A stretch of DNA of 64,000 bases from positions 2,512,501 through 2,576,500 of the forward strand of contig CM060891.1 in assembly GCA_030762935.1 (NCBI GenBank). The letters are read 5' to 3'. Position numbers and translations under genes: made by a program. The notes beneath the pieces are model-generated. The model did no database searches and was not told where the DNA came from. It saw only the letters and a list, made by a program, of their open reading frames with translations. Position 1 is the first letter of the stretch. Every line of letters starts with the position of its first letter. This DNA is from Hymenopus coronatus (taxonomy: Eukaryota > Arthropoda > Insecta > Mantodea > Hymenopodidae). Positions 35,438-47,800 of this stretch are shown piece after piece.

Positions 35438-35772
35438 TTTGATGTGTTCCATTCACATGACTTTCTCTACATCTCTGTAATATATTAATGTTAATAAGCT
35501 TATTGTTCTATCTACTGGATGCTAATCGAGATAAACATTAACAGAAATTGTCTTATTGCTTGCTTCCTTGTAAGTAGAAGGGAATACACCAGGATAAAGT
35601 GATAGTCAAATGTTTTAAAAGCTGGTTGCTATGGAATTCTCATTGTCATTGAACAGCAGTAAAAGAAAGGAAAAAAAACCGGAATATCTCGAAAATAGTT
35701 AAATGCACAAAAAAGTTTATATGGCGTTAAGTGTGTATTTTAATGTGATCTGCATTTTTTGTGTAGTAAGTT
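35438..35772 (-). mobile_element. Element E, 3' part, inverted
   Basis: It starts at GATGTGTTCCATTCACATG and CTTTCTCTACATCTCTG and includes GATGCTAATCGAGATAAAC, GCTTGCTTCCTTGTAAG and GTCAAATGTTTTAAAAGC. It stops at GTGTAGTAAGTTG, directly against the start of a + copy, so the pair is head-to-head with the inner parts deleted. Confidence 0.82.
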
Positions 35773-36582
35773 GTTACTTTCTCTACAAGTACTATATTCT
35801 TAATGTGTAGAGAAGGTATTGCACCCAAAATACGATACCGAGATTTTACCAGAAATATATGTTCTGAGTCATCCTTAATCCAAATAAAGCAATTATAGAA
35901 AAACGTTCTTGTTTGTTTGTATATGTGTGTGTGTGAAAAAAGAAAAGAAGATTAAATACCAAACTTGGTATTTAAGTTTCGTATCTTCCAAGGATGCGAC
36001 ACGACGATTTTCAAGAATATCCCCCACCCCTAACTACCTTTATGTGGAAATTTTTTCAAAAATTTTGTTTTTCTTAAAAACGGCTCTAACGATTTTGATT
36101 AAAATACCACATATTAAAGCCATTTACACCACAAATAAATTGTACATCTTGAATTTTCTGCGAATAGCTTCTGAAGACTACTTTATTCTGGATGAGTTTT
36201 GCATAAGTAGTAAACCGTAAGAGATAGACAAAAATTGTACAGCACATTAAAACACAGAATTTATGATATATACATTTTTGTGGTGTTTACCGCTTTTGAG
36301 ATTTGTTATTATTTTCAATTGTAAAGTACTTATACTTTTCTCAGACAGGAAGTATCCGTTTTTCTTTTGTTCTACTCCTGGCCAAGCACAGAAGCGAATT
36401 GTGATGACAATCGCATAACGACAGCTTTTAAAACATTTGACTATCACTTTAGCATAGCACATTCCTTTAGTTGCCTTCTACTTATAAGGAACTAAGTAAT
36501 TAACATCAAGATGTTAGAAGAATACGCTTTTTAACAATAATTTGTTACAGAGATGTAGAGAAAGTCATGTAATGGAACACAG
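35772..36582 (+). mobile_element. Element E, near full-length copy
   Basis: It runs from TTACTTTCTCTACAAG through GTGTAGAGAAGGTATTGC, AAATACCAAACTTGGTATTT, CCAAGGATGCGACACGACG, TCCCCCACCCCTAACTACC, GGCTCTAACGATTTTGATT, GCATAAGTAGTAAACCG and GCTTTTAAAACATTTGAC to GATGTAGAGAAAGTCATG. Both ends retain the shared ACTTTCTCTACA inverted motif. Confidence 0.87.
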
Positions 36583-36765
36583 AGCTTCTTTTTAATTTCT
36601 CTGCCAGTTAAACATATTAGGTAGAGGAATAGTTGATATTGAGACCATCTACGCTACCATTTTATGTAGTGGCAGTTGTGAATATTACCATCCAACAGGT
36701 GCGGAGAGAGAAATGCATGTTTACATTTTCTGGTTATAATATACGCCTACTTTGGTTTTTTTCAA

Positions 36766-36848
36766 GCTGAAAACAAAAACAAGGAATATCTAAAAAACTG
36801 TACATAACATAAATTGCGTGTTTTAGCGTGCTCTACATTTTTTTTGTG
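36766..36848 (-). mobile_element. Element E, small internal fragment, inverted
   Basis: It contains AAGCTGAAAACAAAAACAAGG, AATATCTAAAAAACTG and the GTGTTTTAGCGTGCTCTAC segment typical of the E middle. Confidence 0.6.
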
Positions 36849-36957
36849 TTCCTTTGCTTGTATGATATGAACAGCCTTGGAACACGTCAGATTTTTAATA
36901 TTATTTATTTTGGGCCACTTTAACAGCATGGTCAAATCCCAACCTTTCAAATTGTAC

Positions 36958-37017
36958 ATTTGTATGTTTTGAGATCCTCTGATTATAAGAAATAATTTAT
37001 AGATAAGGACCAGCGTG

Positions 37018-37062
<45 letters not shown>

Positions 37063-37080
37063 CGCGTGCGTGTCTAAGAA
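36958..37080 (+). mobile_element. Element E fragment carrying an expanded (TG)n(CG)n tract
   Basis: The left part matches E around TTTTGAGATCCTCTGA and ATAAGGACCAGCGTG. At 37017-37072 the normal short TG-rich tract of E is replaced by about 34 bases of pure TG followed by alternating GC. This is a candidate Z-DNA-forming tract, and its position matches the TG-rich site of other E copies. Confidence 0.65.
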
Positions 37081-37104
37081 GGACAGAGAGAGAGAAAACA
37101 AATA

Positions 37105-37254
37105 TTTTTACTTTCTCTACACGTAATATGTACATAATGTATAGAGAAGGTATCGCACTCCACCCAAAATTCGATACCGAGGTTTCACCGGAAATAAATG
37201 CTTTAGGGTCCCCTGTATCCAAAAAAAATCATTTTCACAAAAATGTCCGTATGC
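37105..37254 (+). mobile_element. Element E, 5' end running into a large microsatellite
   Basis: The E text is intact from TACTTTCTCTACACG through GTATAGAGAAGGTATCGC, TTCGATACCGAGGTTTCACC, TTAGGGTCCCCTGTATCC and ACAAAAATGTCCG. There the microsatellite begins, at the E TG-rich tract. E does not resume after it. Confidence 0.85.
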
Positions 37255-37279
37255 GTGCGTATGTATGTATATGCATGAG

Positions 37280-37311
<32 letters not shown>

Positions 37312-38408
37312 TGTATGTATGAAGGTATGTGTATATGTGTGTATGTGTATATGTGTGTATGTGTATATGTGTGTATGTATGTATGTGTATATATGTGTAT
37401 ATGTGTGTATGTATGTGTATATGTGTGTATGTATGTATGTATGTATGTAGGTGTATATGTATGTATGTATGTGTGTATGTATGTATGTATGTATGTATGT
37501 ATGTATGTATGTATGTATGTATGTATGTATGTATGTATGCATGTATGTGTGTATCTGTATATGTATGTATGTGTGTATGTTTATGTGTATGTATGTGTAT
37601 ATGTATGTATGTGTATATGTATGTGTGTATATGTGTATATGTATGTATGTGTATATGTATGTGTGTATGTGTATATGTATGTGTGTATGTATGTATGTAT
37701 GTATATATGTGTATGTGTATATGTGTGTATGTATGTATATGTGTATATGTGTGTATGTATGTGTATATGTATGTATGTGTGTATGTGTATATGTATGTAT
37801 GTGTGTATGTATATGTTTATGTGTATGTATGTGTATATATATGTATGCGTATATGTATATATGTATGTATGTGTATATGTATGTATTTATGTGTGTATGT
37901 ATGTATATGTGTATATGTGTATATGTATGTGTGTATGTATGTGTATATGTATATGTGTATATGTATGTGTGTATATGTATATGTATATGTGTATATGTAT
38001 GTATGTGTATATGTATGTATGTGTATATGTGTATATGTATGTGTGTATGTATGTATATGTATATGTGTATATGTATATGTATGTATGTATGTGTATATGT
38101 GTATATGTATGTGTGTATGTATGTATGTATATGTATATGTGTATATGTATGTATGTGTGTATATGTATATGTGTATATGTATGTATGTGTATATGTATGT
38201 ATGTGTATATGTATGTATGTATATGTATATGTGTATATATATGTATGTGTGTATATGTATATGTGTATATGTATGTATGTGTATATGTGTATATGTATGT
38301 ATGTGTGTATATGTATAAGTGTATATGTATGTATGTGTATATGTGTATATGTATGTATGTGTGTATGTGTATATGCGTATATGTATGAATGTGTGTATGT
38401 GTGTGTTT
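37255..38408. repeat. 1.15-kb TATG / TGTATA compound microsatellite
   Basis: The stretch is composed almost only of T, A and G on the plus strand, mixing GTAT tetramers (pure at about 37281-37320 and 37490-37540) with GTGTATAT and GTGTATGT phrases. Long open frames on both strands (for example 432 codons of Tyr/Thr/His/Ile on minus) follow from the simple composition and are not genes. It starts inside an E copy at its TG-rich tract. Confidence 0.97.
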
Positions 38409-38424
38409 TATACACAAGTTAAGC

Positions 38425-38665
38425 TGCAGTATACTTAGACTTCCACAAATGTGTGACATGAATGTTTTGATATTTTACAGTTTAGTACATAACTGTGCGC
38501 ATTTTTGTATTGTAAATACTGTAACGTATTTGTAAATATGTATATACTTAGGAGTGTACTTAATACAATAGTCATTAATGAAGTTATACGTTTTAACAGT
38601 GATTTTTGTTTATATGTGCATGGAAATAAGGAAGTACATGGAGCACATTAAGTATAGTACAGGCG
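38425..38665 (+). repeat. Dispersed repeat family F, copy
   Basis: Landmarks are ATACTTAGACTTCCACAAAT, ATATTTTACAGTTTAGTACA, TTGTATTGTAAATACTG, AGTGATTTTTGTTTATATG and GGAAGTACATGGAGCACATT. The first and last parts are matched at 58080-58285, and most of it is matched inverted at 35101-35435. It lies immediately after the microsatellite. I see no coding frame. Confidence 0.6.
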
Positions 38666-39337
38666 TGAAAAGTGATTATATGTCTATTGTGCTGTTTTTA
38701 GCAGTAGAGATTTATATATTGTTTTTGTTATAGTATATGAAGATACAGATACTTGTATGTGCCTTCAGTGGCACAAACCCATCTAATGTGAACCAATCTA
38801 TACCAGCAGGCCGTGCGTGTTCTTGGATCGTAGTCACCTGATGTTAGGTTGCCGTAGACTTTTGTGGCCCGGCGCCTAATTTCCTCCTTCGCATATGCGT
38901 AACGCCGTGCAAGGAATCACATTTTGTATGAAAGTCTCACTCTACTTACATCAGCTATATACCTTCAATGTTATTCAAGTCTTGTTAATTGCAAACAGAT
39001 GAAATATAAGGTATACTTTCAAAATATTAGACACAAGAATATGTGTATGGGCTCAGAGATCATTAGATATGGCCGCATTACAACAATATATGTGTATCTA
39101 TTTTTTACAATCTACATATTGTTTTACAAAATAATGCTCGATTTAGTAAAATAAAATTTAACACAGAAGTTTCATCAAATATAGTTGAAATGGACTTTAA
39201 TCCCTTCATTAAATAAACTTTAACTAATATTATTATTTTCTACCTCAAGTGAAGAAATGTCCGCCATAAGTTGTTTTCTTAAAAATGTGTTATTTCGAGA
39301 TAAACAGTTCAATAAAAATGCGAATTATATTTTTACC
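38666..39337. other. Non-tandem stretch, no recognisable gene
   Basis: An island of balanced composition at about 38755-38910 (ACCAGCAGGCCGTGCGTG, TGGCCCGGCGCC) sits in AT-rich sequence. A 76-codon plus frame (38924-39154) is unremarkable. Nothing matches E, F or a known protein. Confidence 0.4.
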
Positions 39338-39943
39338 TATTGTGTAACAAACTATTGTAACAAAAGATATTGTTCTATCTGCTGCATACGAATCAAGACA
39401 AACATTAACAGAAATTGTCTTATTACTTGCTTCCTTATTAGGTAAGTTTGCGTTATAGTCAAATCTTCAAACAGCTGAATGCTATGAGATCCTCTTCTCT
39501 TTGACTCAGCAGCAGAAAAAAAGAATAAAAAATGACGATTTTCCTTTTGAGAAAAGTAGAAACTGAAACCAATATGACGAAAATGGTTAGCTACCTCCGA
39601 AAAAAATGCTATTTGATATAAATTGTGTGTTTTCATGAGATCTACGCTTGATGCAGTATTTTTTTTTTTGTATCCCTTTTGGTTTGCCAATTATAGAAAA
39701 GTCATCAAGAATAAAGAGGTCTTCGCAGGCTGTTCCCAGAAAATTCAATATATTTGTTGTGTAAATGTCTTAAACACATGAACTTTTAATGAAATTCGTT
39801 AGAGATATTTTTGAGAAAATCGGAAGTTTTGAAAATACTCCATATGAAAGGTAGCTCTGACTGGGGGGATTTTCTTGAAAATATTCGTTGCGCATATTGA
39901 ATTTAAATACCCAGTTTTGTATTTAACCGATTTTTTTTTCCTT
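39338..39943 (-). mobile_element. Element E, inverted copy
   Basis: It contains GTAACAAACTATTGTAAC, AACATTAACAGAAATTGTC, TTACTTGCTTCCTTATTAGG, CATCAAGAATAAAGAGGTC, TTCCCAGAAAATTCAAT and GGGGGATTTTCTTGAAAAT. The terminal hairpin is lost where it meets the + copy at 39948. Confidence 0.8.
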
Positions 39944-39947
39944 AGCA

Positions 39948-40772
39948 TTGTACCCAAAAATTCCATATCGAGATTTCACCAGAAATACATGTTTTGAGAT
40001 AATCTGAATCCAAAAACATCATTTTTAGAAAAATGTCCGTGTGTGTCTGTGTGTCTTTGGGCAGCATAGCTCAAAAACGAAAAGACCGTTAAATACCAAA
40101 CTTGGTATTTAAGTTCAGTATCTTCCAAGGATGCGACACGAAGATTTCCAAGAAAATCCCCTCACCCCCAACTACCCGTCGCATGGAAAACTTTTCGAAA
40201 TTTTTTTTTCTAAAAAATGGCTCTAACGATTTTGATAAAAATATCATATATCTTACTATTAAAGATATATAATTGACAAATAATATGTATATCTTGAATT
40301 TTCTGGGAATAGCCTCTGAAGACTACTTTATTCAGGATGAATTTTACGGAGTTTTGTGTAACCGGTAAACCGTAAGAGATAGACAAAAACTTTCCACATA
40401 AAAAATGTAGAGCACATTAAAACACACAATATATGTTATATACATATACATTTTTTTTCGTGGTGTTGATCGTTTTTTAGATATTCCTTGTTTTCTGTTT
40501 CAGCCTTAAAAAACTTATACTTTTCTCATTCAGGAATTTATCAACTCCTGTCCAAACAAACAAAGGAACTTCAGTCACATAGCAACCAGCTTTTGACTAT
40601 CACTTTAACCTATGGTACCCTCTTATTTCGCTTCTACTTACAAGGAAACAGGTAATAAGACTATTTCTGCTAATTGTTTCTCGATTAGCATGAAGTAAAT
40701 AGAAGAATGAGCGTATTAACAATAATTTGTTACACAGAAGTAGAGAAAGTCATGTGAATGGAACATATCACA
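39948..40772 (+). mobile_element. Element E, near full-length copy (5' tip missing)
   Basis: It runs from CCAAAAATTCCATATCG through GTCCGTGTGTGTCTGTG, GCAGCATAGCTCAAAAACG, ACTTGGTATTTAAGTTCAG, GGATGCGACACGAAG, CCCCAACTACCC, GGGAATAGCCTCTGAAG, GTAAACCGTAAGAGATAG, CATAGCAACCAGC and TCTCGATTAGCATGAAG to TAGAGAAAGTCATGTGAATGG. Many of its blocks match the family consensus exactly, so it is among the younger-looking copies. Confidence 0.87.
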
Positions 40773-40774
40773 TT

Positions 40775-40866
40775 TGTTTTTAGTTATGTTGTCCACATAC
40801 GTGTGTTTCATGAGAAACCTGGGTAGCTATTGAATTTTTTGATAGAATGCAACACTATGTACATGC
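40775..40866 (-). mobile_element. Element E, 5'-terminal fragment, inverted
   Basis: It contains TTAGTTATGTTGTCCACATA, GAATTTTTTGATAGAATGC and ACACTATGTACATGCAGAGG. The next bases, where E would read AGAGAAAGTAAA, are expanded into the GA-rich run below. Confidence 0.7.
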
Positions 40867-40955
40867 AGAGGAAGAGAGAGAGAGAGGGAGAGAGAGCGTA
40901 TGAGAGGGAGGGGGAGGGAGAGAGAAAGGGGAAGGGATGGTGAGAGAGGGAGGGA
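40867..40955. repeat. GA-rich microsatellite
   Basis: A purine run of GAGA/GGGA units begins exactly at the position of the terminal AGAGAAAG motif of the adjacent inverted E fragment. Confidence 0.9.
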
Positions 40956-41549
40956 GAACTCTGTCAGTGGTACGTATATAAGGGCGTACCCAGCGAACAA
41001 ATATGAAAGATAAAATGCTGCAGTATTGATCGCCAACTGCTACTTTAAACATAAAATGAGTAGTTACAAGACGAGCTATAAACAAGGGAGTGGATAATTC
41101 CAATTTTCCCCGAGGCGAGGCGCTGCCATCATCTTACGCAAACACTCATACCCCAAATATGTCTGCGGTTCCGCTGGCTAAAATATTATTTCTTAATAAC
41201 CTCAAAATTACATGCTTGGCGGCGAATTCCTGCCTTCAGTATTTCTACCGCCAACTTTGTTAGGCAGTGTACCTATTAAACTTGATTTACAACCTCAGTT
41301 CGCTATCAATACGCAGGACACGAGAATAAATAAATTAAGATTTGATTTTGTTCTGTATATTAAAAAGAAGATTTGGAGATTAGTGAATGATTTTGAAAAG
41401 AATAAATTGTGAAATTATGGAAAGGAACAAACAGCAGTTGTTGACAATTTATTGAAGAGGGTGCAGTATTGGAATGAATATGGTGGCACTTCGGTATTGT
41501 AGGGGCATCGGATCCCAGATTGAATACGATCCGTGTCCGCGTTTCCTGT
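40956..41549. other. Non-tandem stretch, no recognisable gene
   Basis: Mixed sequence with short frames on both strands (up to 82 codons on minus, 40855-41103, whose low-complexity part comes from the GA run). No similarity, tRNA or repeat was recognised. Confidence 0.4.
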
Positions 41550-41824
41550 CATGTTACTTTCTAGAACCACCATCTACTTTACTATAATCAAGATAAACAT
41601 TAACAGAAATCGTTTATTACTTATTTCTTGTAGATACAGCTGGCCAAATCTTTTAAGCACTGGTCGCTATGTGATTGTGTTGAAATTCACTTCTCTTTGC
41701 ATGATCAGGATGAAAAGGGGGGATGGAGATCGTGTCATGATTGAGAAAAGAATAGTTATTAGAAAATATCCCCAAAAGAAGGAATAGGTCGGAAATGGTT
41801 AACTCCACATGTATTTATTATAAA
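41550..41824 (-). mobile_element. Element E, inverted copy, left part hosting the 87-bp array
   Basis: E landmarks are AATCAAGATAAACATTAACA, GAAATCGTTTATTACTTA, CCAAATCTTTTAAGCACTGG, TTCACTTCTCTTTGCATGATC and GAAATGGTTAACTCCACATG. The copy runs straight into the 87-bp array and continues on its far side at 52051. Confidence 0.8.
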
Positions 41825-44800
41825 GGAAGCTCTTACACAAAAGAGATCCAGAGGCTTTTGTCGGGTTGTAATGGGACGGGTTGTTTTAAGGTAGCCTGTA
41901 TGTATTGTATAGGAAGCTCTTACACAAAAGTGATCCAGAGGCTATTGTCGGGTTGTAATGGGACGGGTTGTTTTAAGGTAGCCTGTATGTATTGTATAGG
42001 AAGCTCTTACACAAAAGTGATCCAGAGGCTAATGTCAGTTTGTAATGGGACGGGTTGTTTTAGGGTAGCCTGTATGTATTGTATAGGAAGCTCTTACACA
42101 AAAGTGATCCAGAGGCTATTGTCGGGTTGTAATGGGACGGGTTGTTTTAAGGTAGCCTGTATGTATTGTATAGGAAGCTCTTACACAAAAATAATCCAGA
42201 GGCTATTGTCGGGTTGTAATGGGACGGGTTGTTTTGAGGTAGCCTGTATGTATTGTATAGGAAGCTCTTACACAAAAGTGATCCAGAGGCTATTGTCGGG
42301 TTGTAATGGGACGGGTTGTTTTAAGGTAGCCTGTATGTATTGTATAGGAAGCTCTTACACAAAAGTGATCCAGAGGCTATTGTCGGGTTGTAATGGGACG
42401 GGTTGTTTTGAGGTAGCCTGTATGTATTGTATAGGAAGCTCTTACACAAAAGTGATTCAGAGGCTATTGTCGGGTTGTAATGGGACGGGTTGTTTTGAGG
42501 TAGCCTGTATGTATTGTATAGGAAGCTCTTACACAAAAGTGATCCAGAGGCTATTGTCGGGTTGTAATGGGACGGGTTGTTTTAAGGTAGCCTGTATGTA
42601 TTGTATAGGAAGCTCTTACACAAAAATAATCCAGAGGCTATTGTCGGGTTGTAATGGGACGGGTTGTTTTGAGGTAGCCTGTATGTATTGTATAGGAAGC
42701 TCTTACACAAAAGTGATTCAGAGGCTATTGTCGGGTTGTAATGGGACGGGTTGTTTTGAGGTACCCTGTATGTATTGTATAGGAAGCTCTTACACAAAAG
42801 TGATCCAGAGACTATTGTCGGGTTGTAATGGGACGGGTTGTTTTGAGGTAGCCTGTATGTATTGTATAGGAAGCTCTTACACAAAAGTGATCCAGAGGCT
42901 ATTGTCGGGTTGTAGTGGGACGGGTTGTTTTGAGGTAGCCTGTATGTATTGTATAGGAAGCTCTTACACAAAAGTGATCCAGAGGCTATTGTCGGGTTGT
43001 AATGGGACGGGTTGTTTTAAGGTACCCTGTATGTATTGTATAGGAAGCTCTTACACAAAAGTGATCCAGAGACTATTGTCAGTTTGTAATGGGACGGGTT
43101 GTTTTAAGGTAGCCTGTATGTATTGTATAGGAAGCTCTTACACAAAAGTGATCCAGAGGCTAATGTCAGGTTGTAATGGGACGGGTTGTTTTAAGGTAGC
43201 CTGTATGTATTGTATAGGAAGCTCTTACACAAAAGTGATCCAGAGGCTATTGTCGGGTTGTAATGGGACGGGTTGTTTTGAGGTAGCCTGTATGTATTGT
43301 ATAGGAAGCTCTTACACAAAAGTGATCCAGAGGCTATTGTCAGGTTGTAGTGGGACGGGTTGTTTTAAGGTAGCCTGTATGTATTGTATAGGAAGCTCTT
43401 ACACAAAAGTGATCCAGAGGCTATTGTCAGGTTGTAGTGGGACGGGTTGTCTTAAGGTAGCCTGTATGTATTGTATAGGAAGCTCTTACACAAAAGTGAT
43501 CCAGAGGCTATTGTCAGGTTGTAGTGGGACGGGTTGTTTTAAGGTAGCCTGTATGTATTGTATAGGAAGCTCTTACACAAAAGTGATCCAGAGGCTATTG
43601 TCGGGTTGTAGTGGGACGGGTTGTTTTAAGGTAGCCTGTATGTATTGTATAGGAAGCTCTTTCACAAAAGTGATCCAGAGACTATTGTCGGGTTGTAATG
43701 GGACGGGTTGTTTTAAGGTAGCCTGTATGTATTGTATAGGAAGCTCTTACACAAAAATAATCCAGAGGCTATTGTCGGGTTGTAATGGGACGGGTTGTTT
43801 TGAGGTAGCCTGTATGTATTGTATAGGAAGCTCTTACACAAAAGTGATTCAGAGGCTATTGTCGGGTTGTAATGGGACGGGTTGTTTTGAGGTAGCCTGT
43901 ATGTATTGTATAGGAAGCTCTTACACAAAAGTGATCCAGAGGCTATTGTCGGGTTGTAATGGGACGGGTTGTTTTGAGGTAGCCTGTATGTATTGTATAG
44001 GAAGCTCTTACACAAAAGTGATTCAGAGGCTATTGTCGGGTTGTAATGGGACGGGTTGTTTTGAGGTACCCTGTATGTATTGTATAGGAAGCTCTTACAC
44101 AAAAGTGATCCAGAGGCTATTGTTGGGTTGTAATGGGACGGGTTGTTTTAGGGTAGCCTGTATGTATTGTATAGGAAGCTCTTACACAAAAGTGATCCAG
44201 AGGCTATTGTCGGGTTTAATGGGACGGGTTGTTTTAAGGTAGCCTGTATGTATTGTATAGGAAGCTCTTACACAAAAGTGATCCAGAGGCTATTGTCAGG
44301 TTGTAATGGGACGGGTTGTTTTAAGGTAGTCTGTATGTATTGTATAGGAAGCTCTTTCACAAAAGTGATCCAGAGGCTATTGTCGGGTTGTAATGGGACG
44401 GGTTGTTTTAAGGTAGCCTGTATGTCTTGTATAGGAAGCTCTTACACAAAAGTGATCCAGAGGCTATTGTCGGGTTGTAATGGGACGGGTTGTTTTAAGG
44501 TAGCCTGTATGTATTGTATAGGAAGCTCTTACACAAAAGTGATTCAGAGGCTATTGTCGGGTTGTAATGGGACGGGTTGTTTTGAGGTACCCTGTATGTA
44601 TTGTATAGGAAGCTCTTACACAAAAGTGATCCAGAGGCTAATGTCAGGTTGTAATGGGACGGGTTGTTTTAAGGTAGCCTGTATGTATTGTATAGGAAGC
44701 TCTTACACAAAAGTGATCCAGAGGCTAATGTCAGGTTGTAATGGGACGGGTTGTTTTAAGGTAGCCTGTATGTATTGTATAGGAAGCTCTTACACAAAAG

Positions 44801-47800
44801 TGATCCAGAGGCTAATGTCAGGTTGTAATGGGACGGGTTGTTTTAAGGTAGCCTGTATGTATTGTATAGGAAGCTCTTACACAAAAGTGATTCAGAGGCT
44901 ATTGTCGGGTTGTAATGGGACGGGTTGTTTTAAGGTAGCCTGTATGTATTGTATAGGAAGCTCTTACACAAAAGTGATCCAGAGGCTAATGTCAGGTTGT
45001 AATGGGACGGGTTGTTTTAAGGTAGCCTGTATGTATTGTATAGGAAGCTCTTACACAAAAGTGATTCAGAGGCTATTGTCGGGTTGTAATGGGACGGGTT
45101 GTTTTGAGGTAGCCTGTATGTATTGTATAGGAAGCTCTTACACAAAAGTGATCCAGAGGCTATTGTCGGGTTGTAATGGGACGGGTTGTTTTAAGGTAGC
45201 CTGTATGTATTGTATAGGAAGCTCTTACACAAAAATAATCCAGAGGCTATTGTCGGGTTGTAATGGGACGGGTTGTTTTGAGGTAGCCTGTATGTATTGT
45301 ATAGGAAGCTCTTACACAAAAGTGATTCAGAGGCTATTGTCGGGTTGTAATGGGACGGGTTGTTTTGAGGTACCCTGTATGTATTGTATAGGAAGCTCTT
45401 ACACAAAAGTGATCCAGAGACTATTGTCGGGTTGTAATGGGACGGGTTGTTTTGAGGTAGCCTGTATGTATTGTATAGGAAGCTCTTACACAAAAGTGAT
45501 CCAGAGGCTATTGTCGGGTTGTAGTGGGACGGGTTGTTTTGAGGTAGCCTGTATGTATTGTATAGGAAGCTCTTACACAAAAGTGATCCAGAGGCTATTG
45601 TCGGGTTGTAATGGGACGGGTTGTTTTAAGGTACCCTGTATGTATTGTATAGGAAGCTCTTACACAAAAGTGATCCAGAGACTATTGTCAGTTTGTAATG
45701 GGACGGGTTGTTTTAAGGTAGCCTGTATGTATTGTATAGGAAGCTCTTACACAAAAGTGATCCAGAGGCTAATGTCAGGTTGTAATGGGACGGGTTGTTT
45801 TAAGGTAGCCTGTATGTATTGTATAGGAAGCTCTTACACAAAAGTGATCCAGAGGCTATTGTCGGGTTGTAATGGGACGGGTTGTTTTGAGGTAGCCTGT
45901 ATGTATTGTATAGGAAGCTCTTACACAAAAGTGATCCAGAGGCTATTGTCAGGTTGTAGTGGGACGGGTTGTTTTAAGGTAGCCTGTATGTATTGTATAG
46001 GAAGCTCTTACACAAAAGTGATTCAGAGGCTATTGTCGGGTTGTAATGGGACGGGTTGTTTTGAGGTACCCTGTATGTATTGTATAGGAAGCTCTTACAC
46101 AAAAGTGATCCAGAGGCTATTGTCAGGTTGTAGTGGGACGGGTTGTTTTAAGGTAGCCTGTATGTATTGTATAGGAAGCTCTTACACAAAAGTGATCCAG
46201 AGGCTATTGTCGGGTTGTAGTGGGACGGGTTGTTTTAAGGTAGCCTGTATGTATTGTATAGGAAGCTCTTTCACAAAAGTGATCCAGAGACTATTGTCGG
46301 GTTGTAATGGGACGGGTTGTTTTAAGGTAGCCTGTATGTATTGTATAGGAAGCTCTTACACAAAAATAATCCAGAGGCTATTGTCGGGTTGTAATGGGAC
46401 GGGTTGTTTTGAGGTAGCCTGTATGTATTGTATAGGAAGCTCTTACACAAAAGTGATTCAGAGGCTATTGTCGGGTTGTAATGGGACGGGTTGTTTTGAG
46501 GTAGCCTGTATGTATTGTATAGGAAGCTCTTACACAAAAGTGATCCAGAGGCTATTGTCGGGTTGTAATGGGACGGGTTGTTTTGAGGTAGCCTGTATGT
46601 ATTGTATAGGAAGCTCTTACACAAAAGTGATTCAGAGGCTATTGTCGGGTTGTAATGGGACGGGTTGTTTTGAGGTACCCTGTATGTATTGTATAGGAAG
46701 CTCTTACACAAAAGTGATCCAGAGGCTATTGTTGGGTTGTAATGGGACGGGTTGTTTTAGGGTAGCCTGTATGTATTGTATAGGAAGCTCTTACACAAAA
46801 GTGATCCAGAGGCTATTGTCGGGTTTAATGGGACGGGTTGTTTTAAGGTAGCCTGTATGTATTGTATAGGAAGCTCTTACACAAAAGTGATCCAGAGGCT
46901 ATTGTCAGGTTGTAATGGGACGGGTTGTTTTAAGGTAGTCTGTATGTATTGTATAGGAAGCTCTTTCACAAAAGTGATCCAGAGGCTATTGTCGGGTTGT
47001 AATGGGACGGGTTGTTTTAAGGTAGCCTGTATGTCTTGTATAGGAAGCTCTTACACAAAAGTGATCCAGAGGCTATTGTCGGGTTGTAATGGGACGGGTT
47101 GTTTTAAGGTAGCCTGTATGTATTGTATAGGAAGCTCTTACACAAAAGTGATTCAGAGGCTATTGTCGGGTTGTAATGGGACGGGTTGTTTTGAGGTACC
47201 CTGTATGTATTGTATAGGAAGCTCTTACACAAAAGTGATCCAGAGGCTAATGTCAGGTTGTAATGGGACGGGTTGTTTTAAGGTAGCCTGTATGTATTGT
47301 ATAGGAAGCTCTTACACAAAAGTGATCCAGAGGCTAATGTCAGGTTGTAATGGGACGGGTTGTTTTAAGGTAGCCTGTATGTATTGTATAGGAAGCTCTT
47401 ACACAAAAGTGATTCAGAGGCTATTGTCGGGTTGTAATGGGACGGGTTGTTTTAAGGTAGCCTGTATATATTGTATAGGAAGCTCTTACACAAAAGTGAT
47501 TCAGAGGCTATTGTCGGGTTGTAATGGGACGGGTTGTTTTGAGGTACCCTGTATGTATTGTATAGGAAGCTCTTACACAAAAGTGATCCAGAGGCTATTG
47601 TCGGGTTGTAATGGGACGGGTTGTTTTGAGGTAGCCTGTATGTATTGTATAGGAAGCTCTTACACAAAAGTGATTCAGAGGCTATTGTCGGGTTGTAATG
47701 GGACGGGTTGTTTTGAGGTACCCTGTATGTATTGTATAGGAAGCTCTTACACAAAAGTGATCCAGAGGCTATTGTTGGGTTGTAATGGGACGGGTTGTTT

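Noticed and set aside
37117..38422. Long Tyr/Thr/His/Ile and Met/Cys/Val/Tyr frames as coding sequences
   Set aside because: They are translations of a TATG/TG microsatellite. All frames are open because the sequence almost lacks the bases needed for stops.
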